A DNA stretch of 64,000 nucleotides, taken from Nannochloropsis oceanica (taxonomy: Eukaryota; Sar; Eustigmatophyceae; Eustigmatales; Monodopsidaceae). The DNA lies in the NCBI GenBank assembly GCA_004519485.1, contig CP038131.1, forward strand, positions 941,001 through 1,005,000, written 5' to 3'. Each line of letters begins with the position of its first letter. Positions within the stretch are counted from its first letter, which is position 1. Shown here one piece after another: positions 1 through 9,598 of this stretch. Both the position numbers and the translations under genes were made by a program. The notes under the pieces are model-generated. The model saw only the letters and a program-made list of their open reading frames with translations. It did not search any database and had not been told where the DNA came from.

Positions 1-182
1 GACGTGGAGGCGGCAGAGGAGGGGCGGGTCGTGGTGTTGTCGTTGCTGGCCCGGCTGCTGCTTCGACGATGGTGAGGGTGGGACGGCGTGAGAGGTCGAT
101 TTTGACTTGGAGTGTGCTGCGAAGAAGAGGAATAGCTCGGTGGGGGCGGAGGGGGAGGCAAAGGATGAGAGCGTTCGACCAT
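1..182 (-). CDS. N-terminal fragment of a Pro/Ser-rich protein (partial)
   Basis: An ATG at 182 (minus strand) opens a frame of 60 codons that stays open to the left edge. It begins M-V-E-R-S-H-P-L, followed by a run of seven prolines and then Ser/Gln/Asn/Thr- and His/Arg-rich sequence. Nothing visible identifies a family; the composition looks like a disordered N-terminus. The frame is cut by the window edge, so length, domains and function are unknown. It lies head to head with the RelA/SpoT homolog about 1.1 kb away. It could be a chance open frame in a pyrimidine-rich strand; the clear ATG and continuous frame make a real gene somewhat more likely than not. Confidence 0.35.
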   Translation of the reverse strand, partial: MVERSHPLPPPPPPPSYSSSSQHTPSQNRPLTPSHPHHRRSSSRASNDNTTTRPSSAAST

Positions 183-1298
183 AATGCTTGCTTGCTGGAG
201 GAGTGCTGCTGCTCTGTTGGCTTCCAGTGGCAATGCGTGTAGATCGGAATTCGAAGGCCGGAAATCCAGCACTGGCTAGGATTTTGATGACTTACAAGCC
301 TTTGGTTATGAATATAGGGAGTTTGAAAAAGAATTGAATCGAATTGAATTGAGAATTGGAGCGTAGGGATGAGGGAAGGAGGGAAGGGAAGAGGCAGCTT
401 AACGCGCGAAGACCGCCCCGCGGCCTGACTGACTGACTGACTGAGCTCTAGCCAATGCACATATCACGCAAATCGGGCACTGCATTGGTCGAGATGCTTT
501 TTGATTCAAGCCTCCATTACGGAGGCATTGTCCCGCACGGCGATGCTCCGCCGGGATGGTCCCACGAAGCAAAGCTTTCCTCATCTCTTTCCTTTTCCTT
601 CCTTCGTTTCCATACGCCTTGAGCCCCACGACAATGAACAACACATAATCCTAGAGCGCATGTCTAAGATTGGCATATTAAAACCCAGCAGTACCAACCC
701 CAATCCCAATCTTTTCGATCTTTCAATCCATCTTTGCCACCCCTGGCCCGCACGGGGTGCACGCGTTGCCGGGACAGCAGCAGGACAGTTTGCGAAGCCA
801 AACGTCGCACGCGTCGGAAAAAGCGCTGCGTGCCTTGACACGATCCCTCCTTCTGCTCCAAATCTTCTATTTTCTGAAAGTGACGCATTATCCTTTATCT
901 GCTCTGTGTTTGTGTGAATGCACACAGGCTTTGATTGCCTATGTCACCCCGTAGCGCAAGGGCGTAATGTGTGCTGCGGCGTCCCGGTCTACGCCGCCTT
1001 CGTGACACCAACACATGCAGCGAGCGAGCTGCAACGAACCCGGTAGGACTGCCCGCAAAAGCTCAGACGCGGGCGTCAAGACTCTAAGGGTCTGCTTTTG
1101 ACTATACCCGCCACCTTTATCCACATGCAATATCACTCCATGTCTTCCTTTTGTCGTGTTACCAAGCCATCTGCACAAGGCAGGCGGGCATTTTATTGAA
1201 CCTAAGGAAATTCATTCGCTGCATTTTCTGTTTATGTACCGCGGCCCTTTCTCATGCTTATCCTCTTCCTCCGAACACAAACATGCACAGTGCATATA
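183..1298. other. intergenic, divergent 5' region
   Basis: About 1.1 kb between two genes transcribed away from each other, so it should hold both promoters. A short CTGA tetranucleotide run lies at 425-444. Open frames here are short, overlap on both strands and match no family I know. No tRNA-like cloverleaf was seen. Confidence 0.5.
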
Positions 1299-3554
1299 AT
1301 GACGTCGATCACAACGAGGATAAAAATTCCGCGGGCAGCGGGAAGAGAAGTGGGCATCAGGAGGCTGCTCCTTCTTTTCCATGCCAGCTTTCTCTGCCTA
1401 TTCCTGAGCCTAAGCACCGTGGGAGCATTTGCCCCCTTGGGGCTTTGTTCGCATCGACGCCGCATTGCCGTAACAGTGGGCTCTAGCCCTAGCAGCACCA
1501 CCCCAGAGGCCGCTGCACCTGATAGCGTCGTCCAGCCGACAATCTCTTGGGACATGAGGGTTCCGCGTCGCGCGGGCCTCGCCCCTCCTACTCATTCTTC
1601 TTCCCGTGACACAAGATTAGTCAAAGGACCACGTCGCGTGCCGCAACCCACAAATTACGGTTTGTGGGACCTATTGATCGGACCAGTGGCTGCTGACTTT
1701 AAGCTTGTAGGGATGCCTTCAGAGCTCGGGCCTTTGGCAAACGACGTGCATCGTGCCACAGAGCATCTGACCCGCCCAGAACGCCTGGCAGTACTTCAGG
1801 CATTGGTGCGTTCCTACCACGCGTACCGTCTCCGAGCGCCCTCTCCTTTTGTGTCCCAAGAGGCCACAGCAGCCCACTCGCCCACCGAGAAAGCCAAAGC
1901 CAAGTCATTGACTGTAGGGGCATACATGGAGCAAAACGTTGCGGTGATCCGTTTGTTGGGTGATTCGGAAGTGGATGGAGATACTATGGTTGCTGCTCTT
2001 TTGTGCCAGGCTCCTCTGTCAGTAGAGGCCGTTGAGGCTGATTTTGGAGCGCCGGTGGCCGGGATCTTAAAAGGGTGGAAGGCCATGTTGGCGGTGGAGA
2101 GTCAGTTGGAAATTAAGAGTTTGATTCATGAGTATGCGCACTTTTTGTGGGGGGGTCAGGGGGATAATCTGCGTAATTTGCTGTTGGTGGTGGGTAAGGA
2201 TTGGAGGGCAGTTGCCTTGAGGGTTGCATGGAAGAAAGTAGAGATGGAGACGAGGGTATTTGGGACGAAGAAGGATGAAATTGACGCCTGTTGGGCTTGT
2301 TTGAATGTATACGCCTCTTTGGCAGAAGCGGCGGGGATGAGCATCATTAAGAATGCGTTAGAGGATCGGGCGTTTCAGTTCTTGATGCCCCAGGAACACA
2401 GGCGGGTGGTGTCAGAGCTTGAGGCGAGACGAGGACACTACCAGAAGGTTTTGGGGCAGGCGAGGAGGGAGGTGCTCCAAGCACTGATGGAGGATCCGAT
2501 CTTTATGAGTAATGTGGAGAGGGTGGAGGTGAGGGGGAGGATCAAGAGCCCCTATAGCACTTGGAAGAAGATGAAGAGGAAGGGACAGAGGGAGGGGGCG
2601 AGCGCTGGGGAGGGAGGTCGGGCGGTCGGATTCGAGGGATTGTATGACATGGTGGCTTTGCGCGTGGTGTGCACGCCGCTGTACAACGAAGAGAAAAAGG
2701 ACGTGTATTCTCATCCTTCTTCCTCCTCCTCGCCGTCTTCCTCGTCTCCACCTACTCCGTTGATGCTCGAAGCGCGGGCCAGCAAGGACAGGGCGACCTG
2801 TGAATATATCCTCCATGAAGTCGTTCACAAGCTACGTCCGCATTACAAATCCCGTGTCAAGGACTATATCGGCGAGGGCAAACGCAAAGCGAATGGGTAT
2901 CAATCCCTCCATACAACCCTGGCTTACCGCATTCGAGGAGAAACGACGCCGGTGGAGGTTCAGATCCGAACGAGCGAAATGCACTCTGTGGCAGAGCATG
3001 GGTTAGCCGCCCATTGCCTGTACAAGGGAGATAAGAATTTGGCGGACGTGATTGAACGAGGGCAGCAACAGATGGATGCGGAGATGGGGGAGCAAGGGAA
3101 GGAGGAACAGCAGCCGCCGAGGGGGTTTGCTGGGCCGGGGGAATTTCTGACATGGTGTCAACGGATGCTGGATAAGAGTCATGTGATTGTCTTTTCGCCT
3201 GATGGACGACTGTTAAAGCTAGACCGGGGGGCGACATTGCTTGATTTCTTGAAGGCATCTTATGTGCAGCGAAAAGTGGGGAGAGGAATGGTGACGCGGA
3301 GCAGCAGCATCAGCAGCAGTGTTGAGCACGGTGTGAGAAATGGGGAAGAAAAGCACCATCATCACAAGCTGCAGCCGCAACGGTTTCGGGAGGAACAGAT
3401 GGAAGAAGCGGCAGAGGAACGAAGGAGGAAGAAGGCGTATGTACAGCTGAAAAAGACAAAGCGGAGCACGCAGGGTATGCTGTTGCTGAACGGACGCACG
3501 GCCCCGGCACTGGATCAGGTCTTGGTGACAGGGGACGTCATCTCATACATGTAA
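1299..3554 (+). CDS. RSH: plastid RelA/SpoT homolog (ppGpp synthetase; hydrolase site degenerate)
   Basis: Single-exon frame. I prefer the ATG at 1299 (751 aa) over the in-frame ATG at 1254 because it directly precedes a hydrophobic signal core ending ...STVGAFAPLGLC, the AFAP motif of heterokont plastid presequences. Residues about 190-350 align with the HD hydrolase fold, but the HD motif position (usually ALLHDVVEDT) reads ALLCQAP and the usual ADRLHNMRT reads AWKKVEMET, so hydrolase activity is probably lost. Residues about 405-590 are the (p)ppGpp synthetase domain: GRIKSPYSTWKKM, KANGYQSLHTTL, EVQIRTSEMHSVAEHGLAAH. A TGS domain follows (about 625-751), split by an insert of roughly 90 residues rich in Ser/Arg/Glu/His; there is no ACT domain. 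Expected role: stromal alarmone synthesis. Family assignment is very secure; loss of hydrolase is inference from residues. Confidence 0.93.
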   Translation: MTSITTRIKIPRAAGREVGIRRLLLLFHASFLCLFLSLSTVGAFAPLGLCSHRRRIAVTVGSSPSSTTPEAAAPDSVVQPTISWDMRVPRRAGLAPPTHSSSRDTRLVKGPRRVPQPTNYGLWDLLIGPVAADFKLVGMPSELGPLANDVHRATEHLTRPERLAVLQALVRSYHAYRLRAPSPFVSQEATAAHSPTEKAKAKSLTVGAYMEQNVAVIRLLGDSEVDGDTMVAALLCQAPLSVEAVEADFGAPVAGILKGWKAMLAVESQLEIKSLIHEYAHFLWGGQGDNLRNLLLVVGKDWRAVALRVAWKKVEMETRVFGTKKDEIDACWACLNVYASLAEAAGMSIIKNALEDRAFQFLMPQEHRRVVSELEARRGHYQKVLGQARREVLQALMEDPIFMSNVERVEVRGRIKSPYSTWKKMKRKGQREGASAGEGGRAVGFEGLYDMVALRVVCTPLYNEEKKDVYSHPSSSSSPSSSSPPTPLMLEARASKDRATCEYILHEVVHKLRPHYKSRVKDYIGEGKRKANGYQSLHTTLAYRIRGETTPVEVQIRTSEMHSVAEHGLAAHCLYKGDKNLADVIERGQQQMDAEMGEQGKEEQQPPRGFAGPGEFLTWCQRMLDKSHVIVFSPDGRLLKLDRGATLLDFLKASYVQRKVGRGMVTRSSSISSSVEHGVRNGEEKHHHHKLQPQRFREEQMEEAAEERRRKKAYVQLKKTKRSTQGMLLLNGRTAPALDQVLVTGDVISYM

Positions 3555-4369
3555 ATATATAAACGTGGGTTATTTCTTTGTATATAGTAGAGAAGAACAG
3601 GTAGGAAAAGGGTGTTTTTGGATGTTTGATAGCATAAGGTAGAAAAAGCATGTATGTACAGACGTCCACAGGAGACGTGGAACGAAAGGGACAGGGGGAA
3701 AGAGGAGGACACTGCTGCGCATATGCTTGTGCTTTATATCCTCTATCAAGAGAGAATGTGTATAAGGGGAAGGAAGGGCGGGGGGGGTGCAATGTACTTG
3801 TACAAGAGGCCCGGCTGCGACCTCTTGAGGAGCTTGATTTTACCCACCAGGATGCCATGATCAACTCACAGCGCCGTCTGAGAAGATTAAGCAAGCGACC
3901 GGTACACCACACGACGGGCACGTGTATTTAGGCACGTGTATTTAGCTCGACGGTAGTCAGCTTATAGTAGAGAGTTGTTATAATTTAGCACTTCACCGTT
4001 GATATTGATGATATTTTTTCCCGTTTCGCCGCGAGCGTATGAAGGAGAAAGGGACGGGCATGTCCCCTCCCTTGGTTCTCCTGACTTTTCCCATGACGCC
4101 CAAAAATCAGCAGCAGCAGTAATAGCGACGGCAGTAAAAGTAGTAAGAAAACCGAGAACACCCCTTTTGTACAGACTAATAAGAAATCCAAAACTTGGAA
4201 CGCATCAAATCTTACAAAAAGAAACAAGGACAGATACACATTGACGTTCAAGTGAGTCAGCTAAGCAGATCCGGGCTAGTTGTCTTATTCTTCCCCTTAC
4301 GCTTCTGTTGGGATGATGTTTTCACACTGTACTTTTTCTGGGCAATGTTGGTGCCGTTACGCCTTCGCC
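3555..4369. other. intergenic, convergent 3' region
   Basis: About 0.8 kb between the 3' ends of the RSH and PRORP genes. It should contain both 3' UTRs. No supported gene or RNA was seen. Confidence 0.5.
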
Positions 4370-6277
4370 TTACTTCTCTTCATTCACCCCTTCCTCCCCA
4401 TCCTTCCTCCGTACCTGCACACACATCCACTCCTCACTCCCTGCCTTCGGCAAATGCCAAGACTCCCCTCCCTCCTTCCCACTCCCCTCCTTCATCGATC
4501 TCGGTCCCTGAATACATCTCGAATACACAGCTGGCGCCTCGATCTTCACACTTCTCCCTCCCCCCCTCTCGTGGCCTCCAAACGAGAAATACGCTTGGTG
4601 CCGCTCCTTCCACCGCAAAAACGTCCGCTGGGACAACATCTGAAAGTGATGGTCACGCATCTCGTCGTTGGTGACCAGCAGCGTCCTCCCCCCCTTAAAC
4701 ACGGTCGTAAACAACCAAAACCAGTCGTCATTATTCCGGTAAGGCACTACCAGCAACAACCCCCTCTCCCTCCACCCCCGGACCAGCCCCACGTACTCAG
4801 GCGGGATCTTTCGGTCGTCCACGTGCCGCGCATGCAATACCAACAAGGGCCTTTTACCTCGCCTTTCAAAATGCTCCACCACCCAAGAGATCTGCTCGTA
4901 ATTTACATGTGAAGGCGCCTGGGCGTAATTCATCTGAAAATACCCCACGTTCGCTCCATCCACCACCACATCAAACTCGGGCCATCCCGTCCTTGCGCTC
5001 TCCCTCCCTCCCTCCAACCAGGACTTAAACATCTCCCAGTCCCCCGCACGGGCGGGTTCGGCGAGGACCAGCTCTTCTACCATCGTCAACAACTCTCCAG
5101 ATGCTTGGGAGGTGAGATCGATGGAATCCAGGACCTGGCCGCACTCACCACACACCCCCTTGTTGTCTATGACTACGCCACTCGTTACTTTCACTTCTTC
5201 TGCTGCTGGTGTCGCTGCGGTTGCAAACCATTCTTTCATGGCCTCCCACGCTCCTTCTCCCGGCTCCAGGACCAACTCCTGCATCTCGCGCATCACCCGA
5301 TAAAACCTCTCCTCCACCTTCTTCCCTCCTCCCTCCTTCCCACCCTCCCTCCTTGCCTCCCCACAAACCTTCAACAACGCCACCAGCTCCACTTCGGTCG
5401 GTTCAATCTTGTGTGTCAACATCTTATCATACAATTGAAACGCTGCATTGATCTTTCCTTGCTGCGCATACCCCACCACAATAGGGCTGTACGACCTTAA
5501 TCGTGGTCTTTGCCCGGTCGATAACATTTCATCCAACAATGCTTCGGCTGCCTCCGGTTTTTGGAGTTTTGACCCTAAAGCCAAGGCACGCATCATTGAC
5601 ACATAAGTCGCTTCTGTCAACGGGACGTGTTTCTCCCGCATGTATGTGAGCACAGCTTCTGCTTCCGCTTGCCGCTCAAAGGTGGTGAGCAAAGCAATCA
5701 GGGCGTTAAATCCCTCATGTCCTACGTCAATGTTCCGCGCTTGGATGTCCGTAAAAAGCTGCAACGCCGTCGGCACATCATCATCGCGCCGTGCCATGCC
5801 AACACGCCGCCTGTAGTCCATTTTTTCAGCCGCAGCCGGGTCGGACGCAAGGAGTTTTTTCATCCGCTTGCTTTGTTTAAGCATGCGGTTCTTTTGTTCC
5901 TCGGTAGGCTCCTTTTGGGGGAGGATTTCAGAAGTTGATTGCTGAGTGCTACCATTCCTTCTTTTGCTATCTCCCTCCATGTCAAGGGCTGCGGCGGCAA
6001 CGTCCCGTTTTACGGACATGCTATGAGGAGAAGCAGGAGTGTGCTTGGGAGGCTTCCTGGTTGTGGTGGTTGTATTGCTTTTGGAAAGAGGAGAAGAGTG
6101 CTTCTTGGAATGCCTGCGATGAAGCGATATATTGTTGTCTTCAGGGTCCACGGGCTGCCGAGGACGCGGTGGCTTGGTGTGAACTGAGACGCAAGTGGGG
6201 AGGCTGCGAATGAGGGGTGATGATGGGGAGGCGACGACGACGACCACTGCCCTCCGGAGCAGGTGGGGCCTGAGCAA
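4370..6277 (-). CDS. PRORP: protein-only RNase P (PRORP): PPR repeats plus NYN nuclease
   Basis: 635 aa, one exon. Removes 5' leaders of precursor tRNAs without an RNA subunit. The N-terminus (about 1-90) is basic and Ser/Pro-rich with few acidic residues, consistent with organelle (probably mitochondrial) targeting; an internal Met near residue 87 could give a nuclear form. Residues about 155-350 contain helical PPR-type repeats (for example TALQLFTDIQARNIDVGHEGFN). CGECG near 376 together with a late WHLP...W-M-C segment (about 607-619) gives the zinc-structural site of the family. The NYN metallonuclease starts at DGANVGYF (about 440), with NNDDWFWL and TNDEMRDHHF supplying the metal-binding aspartates. 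All signature motifs are present, so it should be active. Some start ambiguity remains. Confidence 0.95.
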   Translation of the reverse strand: MLRPHLLRRAVVVVVASPSSPLIRSLPTCVSVHTKPPRPRQPVDPEDNNISLHRRHSKKHSSPLSKSNTTTTTRKPPKHTPASPHSMSVKRDVAAAALDMEGDSKRRNGSTQQSTSEILPQKEPTEEQKNRMLKQSKRMKKLLASDPAAAEKMDYRRRVGMARRDDDVPTALQLFTDIQARNIDVGHEGFNALIALLTTFERQAEAEAVLTYMREKHVPLTEATYVSMMRALALGSKLQKPEAAEALLDEMLSTGQRPRLRSYSPIVVGYAQQGKINAAFQLYDKMLTHKIEPTEVELVALLKVCGEARREGGKEGGGKKVEERFYRVMREMQELVLEPGEGAWEAMKEWFATAATPAAEEVKVTSGVVIDNKGVCGECGQVLDSIDLTSQASGELLTMVEELVLAEPARAGDWEMFKSWLEGGRESARTGWPEFDVVVDGANVGYFQMNYAQAPSHVNYEQISWVVEHFERRGKRPLLVLHARHVDDRKIPPEYVGLVRGWRERGLLLVVPYRNNDDWFWLFTTVFKGGRTLLVTNDEMRDHHFQMLSQRTFLRWKERHQAYFSFGGHERGGGRSVKIEAPAVYSRCIQGPRSMKEGSGKEGGESWHLPKAGSEEWMCVQVRRKDGEEGVNEEK

Positions 6278-6979
6278 GCGCTGAATGGTTGATGGAGGAC
6301 GGAGGCAGATGTATGGAGATATCTATGGTGGGGGTTTGGGGAGGATGTAAGACCTCCATGTATGCTACAAAGCTAAAGGAAGGGAAGGTAGAAGGAGAAG
6401 AAGGGCCGTCGATCGAGGTGGGGGAGGTTGGCCTCGAGACAGGTTTCATTGGTTGCTTTATTACTCATGAGTTTGTCATAGGATAGATAACGTGCATGAC
6501 TTTTTTCATGGCGTTCCCCCCTCAACCGCATTACTTTCCATCACTGGCTAACTCAGTGCGCACAGTACAGACAATACGAAAAATGAACCCTCACAGCAGC
6601 TCGAGGGTTGATCTCACAGAGCCCCCATGATAAGCGGCAGCGAAACGTACGAGAAATGATATTCAGCAACATCAAAAGGTGTCCATTTTTTAATGCAGCT
6701 GAATGCTTGTAGTAATTTAGTTGGTGACATGCTTTGTGAAGCAATTGATTGTCCCTGCCTTCCTGGCCCGCATCTCCTCTACTCTATCCCCCTTCCTCCA
6801 TCCTACCCATCGGCCTGCACAAGCACGATGCCCATCCCCTTTTTTTTCTGTCTTAATCTGGAGCATCTGGTGTCTCCCCTTTCAAAATTGTCAAGGCAAT
6901 CCCCCCTCCCCCCGCCCTTTTCCTTCCATTCGTCCATCTTCCCCCGCCTAACCCAAGGCTTTGACTCTCTCCTTCCACT
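6278..6979. other. intergenic, tandem
   Basis: About 0.7 kb between the start of PRORP and the end of ChlM, both on the minus strand. It should carry the PRORP promoter and the ChlM 3' UTR. No gene or structured RNA recognised. Confidence 0.5.
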
Positions 6980-8199
6980 TTATTCACGCACCGCCTCCAA
7001 CAACCGCGAAAAATAAAAGTTGGTCGCCGTCATGTCCGTACGCTTCACCGTGAATCCTGCCTCTTCCAAAGCCTTGCGAACATCTGCCTCGGTGTGCAAA
7101 TACGCACGGGTTGTTTTACTCGGCCCGGGGAAAAGCCCACCGATCTGCTTCAAGATGTCGTAGTACCAAGTCTTGGGAGCAAAAGAAATAATCATCCTCT
7201 TCTTTGCCAATGAACCCAGCTTGCTCACCATCCCCTGCATCTTGTCAGTGGGATAGTGAATCATCACATCCACACAGGTCACGGTGTCGTATTTCCCCTT
7301 TAATGCCTCCAAGTCACTGGTTGAGAACGCACAACGCGCCCTGGCCGTAGCCTTCCCCAACACGGCCTCAGCCCTCAGCTTTCCCTCGTTTGCCATCGAG
7401 GAACTGATATCCGACGCTGAGACCTTGGCTCCAAGCTTAGCCATGGGAATGGCCAAGGACCCGACCCCACAGCCTGCATCGCAAATGCTCTCCCCCTTCA
7501 CTCCGTCCGCTTCGAGCCACCCCAAGATTTTATCGACGGTTTGTTGGTGCCCCACACGAATGTCTGCTTGCACCTTGTTCACTGTCCCATCTTCGCTGTA
7601 TATGCGGTTCCAGCGTTGGAACCCCTCGGTGTTAAAGTATTCGCGGACTTCGGTCTTGTCGTCCACGCCGCCGGTCGGGGGCTTGGGTTTCGTGGCGGCC
7701 ATCATGCTGCGATTAGGCAGAGATATCAAAGATAAAAGCAGTGAGTGATTTGGGATGAGACTGAGGGAGTTTTGAAGAGGGCTTTCAGGTCTTATATGGG
7801 GAATGTTGGCTGACTAGCAATAGATCGAACCGAGGCAGGGCTATTTGTTCCGAGCCCTCCCACTCGCACAAACAATGAATATGAAGCACGGCAGCGTTAG
7901 ACCATGAGGAGGAGAAGCGTTATGTTACACTTCGCCTTTCAGTATCACACAAACGCGTTTGGTAGCCCTTACAATGCCAGTTCTGGGGGATAGATCGAAC
8001 TTTACTTTCATGCTTGCTAAGTCGAGGTTTCTTGCTGAACCATTCCCTCTGGCACTTCTCTGCCCTTCAACCATCTCTTCATCATCTTCACGTACCGGAC
8101 AGCTGATCTTTGCCGCTGATTAACAGGGACAAGCGGCACAAAGGCCAGCGTGCAGCTGAGGGAGGCAGCAGTCGTTATGAGCACGAGAGCAGTCTTCAT
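6980..8199 (-). CDS. CHLM: Mg-protoporphyrin IX O-methyltransferase, plastid precursor (2 exons)
   Basis: Transfers methyl from S-adenosylmethionine to Mg-protoporphyrin IX in chlorophyll synthesis. Exon 2 (7706-6980) holds the enzyme: YFNTEGFQRWNRIY, VNKVQADIRVGHQQTVD, the SAM motif DAGCGVGSLAIPMAKLG, and the C-terminal TNFYFSRLLEAVRE. On its own it lacks a targeting peptide. Exon 1 (8199-8096) supplies it: MKTALVLITTAASLSCTLAFVPLV, a signal peptide with an AFVP plastid motif. The donor is CG|GTACGTG and the acceptor ...CTAATCGCAG|C (intron 7707-8095, 389 bp). The join restores Arg and gives ...RSAVR-MMAATKPK..., 831 nt and 276 aa. The methyltransferase call is near certain; the exon 1 join is inferred from phase and splice sites. 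Confidence 0.93.
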
Positions 8200-8961
8200 G
8201 GTGATTCTGTAGATGGGGAAGGTCAACGACGGGAGGAGGCGGTGATCCTGTTGCTGGGAGGCAGACATGAGTTGTGTTAGATGGAAACCAGTGAGACAGA
8301 GAAACACACATGTGGATTAAACGTGGCTCGGACATAATGCATCGACGCAGGAACATCATGGCACGATGCAATGTGCAAGATATTGCTTGCTTTTTGGTGG
8401 GGGGTTGGGGGTCGAATTTATTATCTCATTCTTCTCCCCAGGACAAGCCGTGAGGCCTTCATGCTCCAGTCTATTGGGTATGATCTACGTTGGCTCTTCT
8501 GAGTATGGTGCTTTGCTTTCGGTCTGAGAGTGAGGGTGCGGGTTGGGGAAGGCTTGTTACCGTATGGGGATCCGATTTTGGCGCGACTGCGTCGTTGTTC
8601 GTAATATAGTGCAGATTGTTCCTTCGAAACCCACTCAGAAACATCCCCTTACTCGCCCTCCTCCGACAGTGCGAAGGGAATGGTAGATCGAGCAGGTTTT
8701 GGTGGAGTATATTCTGTGAGGTTTGGCCTTCTCCCGTTTGCGTTTGCCAAGGTGAAAGTTGCCGCACTCTGGCCTCCCCAAGGAAAGACCACGCTCCTTC
8801 TCTGGTCTGCCTTCTTGCTTTGTTGGCCCCCATAATCCCAAGCTTCCGTTATCGGAGGCGTACACGTTAGCACTTGCACGCGGAGAAACACGCTTAACGC
8901 CTTATCTGACCCATTTTCCCCGTCCTATTCTCTTGCACAGACAGTTTCGTACGCTCAAATA
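8200..8961. other. intergenic, divergent 5' region
   Basis: About 0.76 kb between ChlM (minus) and the 2TM protein gene (plus), expected to hold both promoters. Nothing else supported. Confidence 0.5.
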
Positions 8962-9598
8962 ATGGCTTCCGCCGCCAAGACAACCGTCTCTACCCCGGGC
9001 TCCAACGTCTTCCTTGCCTTTGCCATCCACTTTTATGCCTGGTTCCTCGGCAGGTAAATCATGAGGTGCACGAATTACAGTGGTGCTCGTGTCTTTTTCC
9101 TTCCCCCACGGCTCCGTCGACTTGATGGCTCATATGTCTCTCCCTTCTCTCCTGTCCCTCGACACACATCAACTCCACAGCTTTGTCCTTGTCTTGGCCA
9201 ATGCCATCCACCTTTTTTTGCCGCCTTGGTGTGTCATTCCCATTGCTGGCTGGGGCATGGGTACGTACAAGCTGGGTCGGGGAGTTGGGAGTCTATTGAG
9301 TCTGCTAGTTGTTTATGTTCCTGATATCATCAGTCATAAATGTCTGCAGTTCTGTCACTTTCACATTCATATAACACCTTATTCTGTAGCGCGATCTTCT
9401 TTCTCTTTTATATGTTCAATCACTTATCCCATTCTCTTCCTCCTTCCATCCCTCCCTTAAGGCCTGGGCATCCACGCCGTCGTAACATACTTCATCGTGG
9501 ACAAGATGGGAGGCAACTTCAAGATGTTGATTGACCAATACATTCTGAAGCTTGTACCCAAACCTATCATGGATCAGGTGGAGGCCAAAATGAAGTGA
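8962..9598 (+). CDS. small 2TM-domain membrane protein (3 exons)
   Basis: Built from three short exons: 8962-9053, 9181-9260 and 9462-9598, with donors GTAAAT and GTACGT and acceptors CACAG and TTAAG. The joined frame is 309 nt, 102 aa. Residues about 15-43 form one hydrophobic segment (NVFLAFAIHFYAWFLGSF...) and about 47-70 a second, containing PPWCVIPIAGWGMGLGIHAV. The GWGxGLxxHA signature followed by a short basic amphipathic tail matches the 2TM domain family of small two-helix membrane proteins. The family has no firmly known function, so none is proposed; the membrane is unknown because no clear targeting peptide is seen. Exon joins are supported by phase and by the family motif spanning the exon 2/3 junction. 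Confidence 0.8.
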
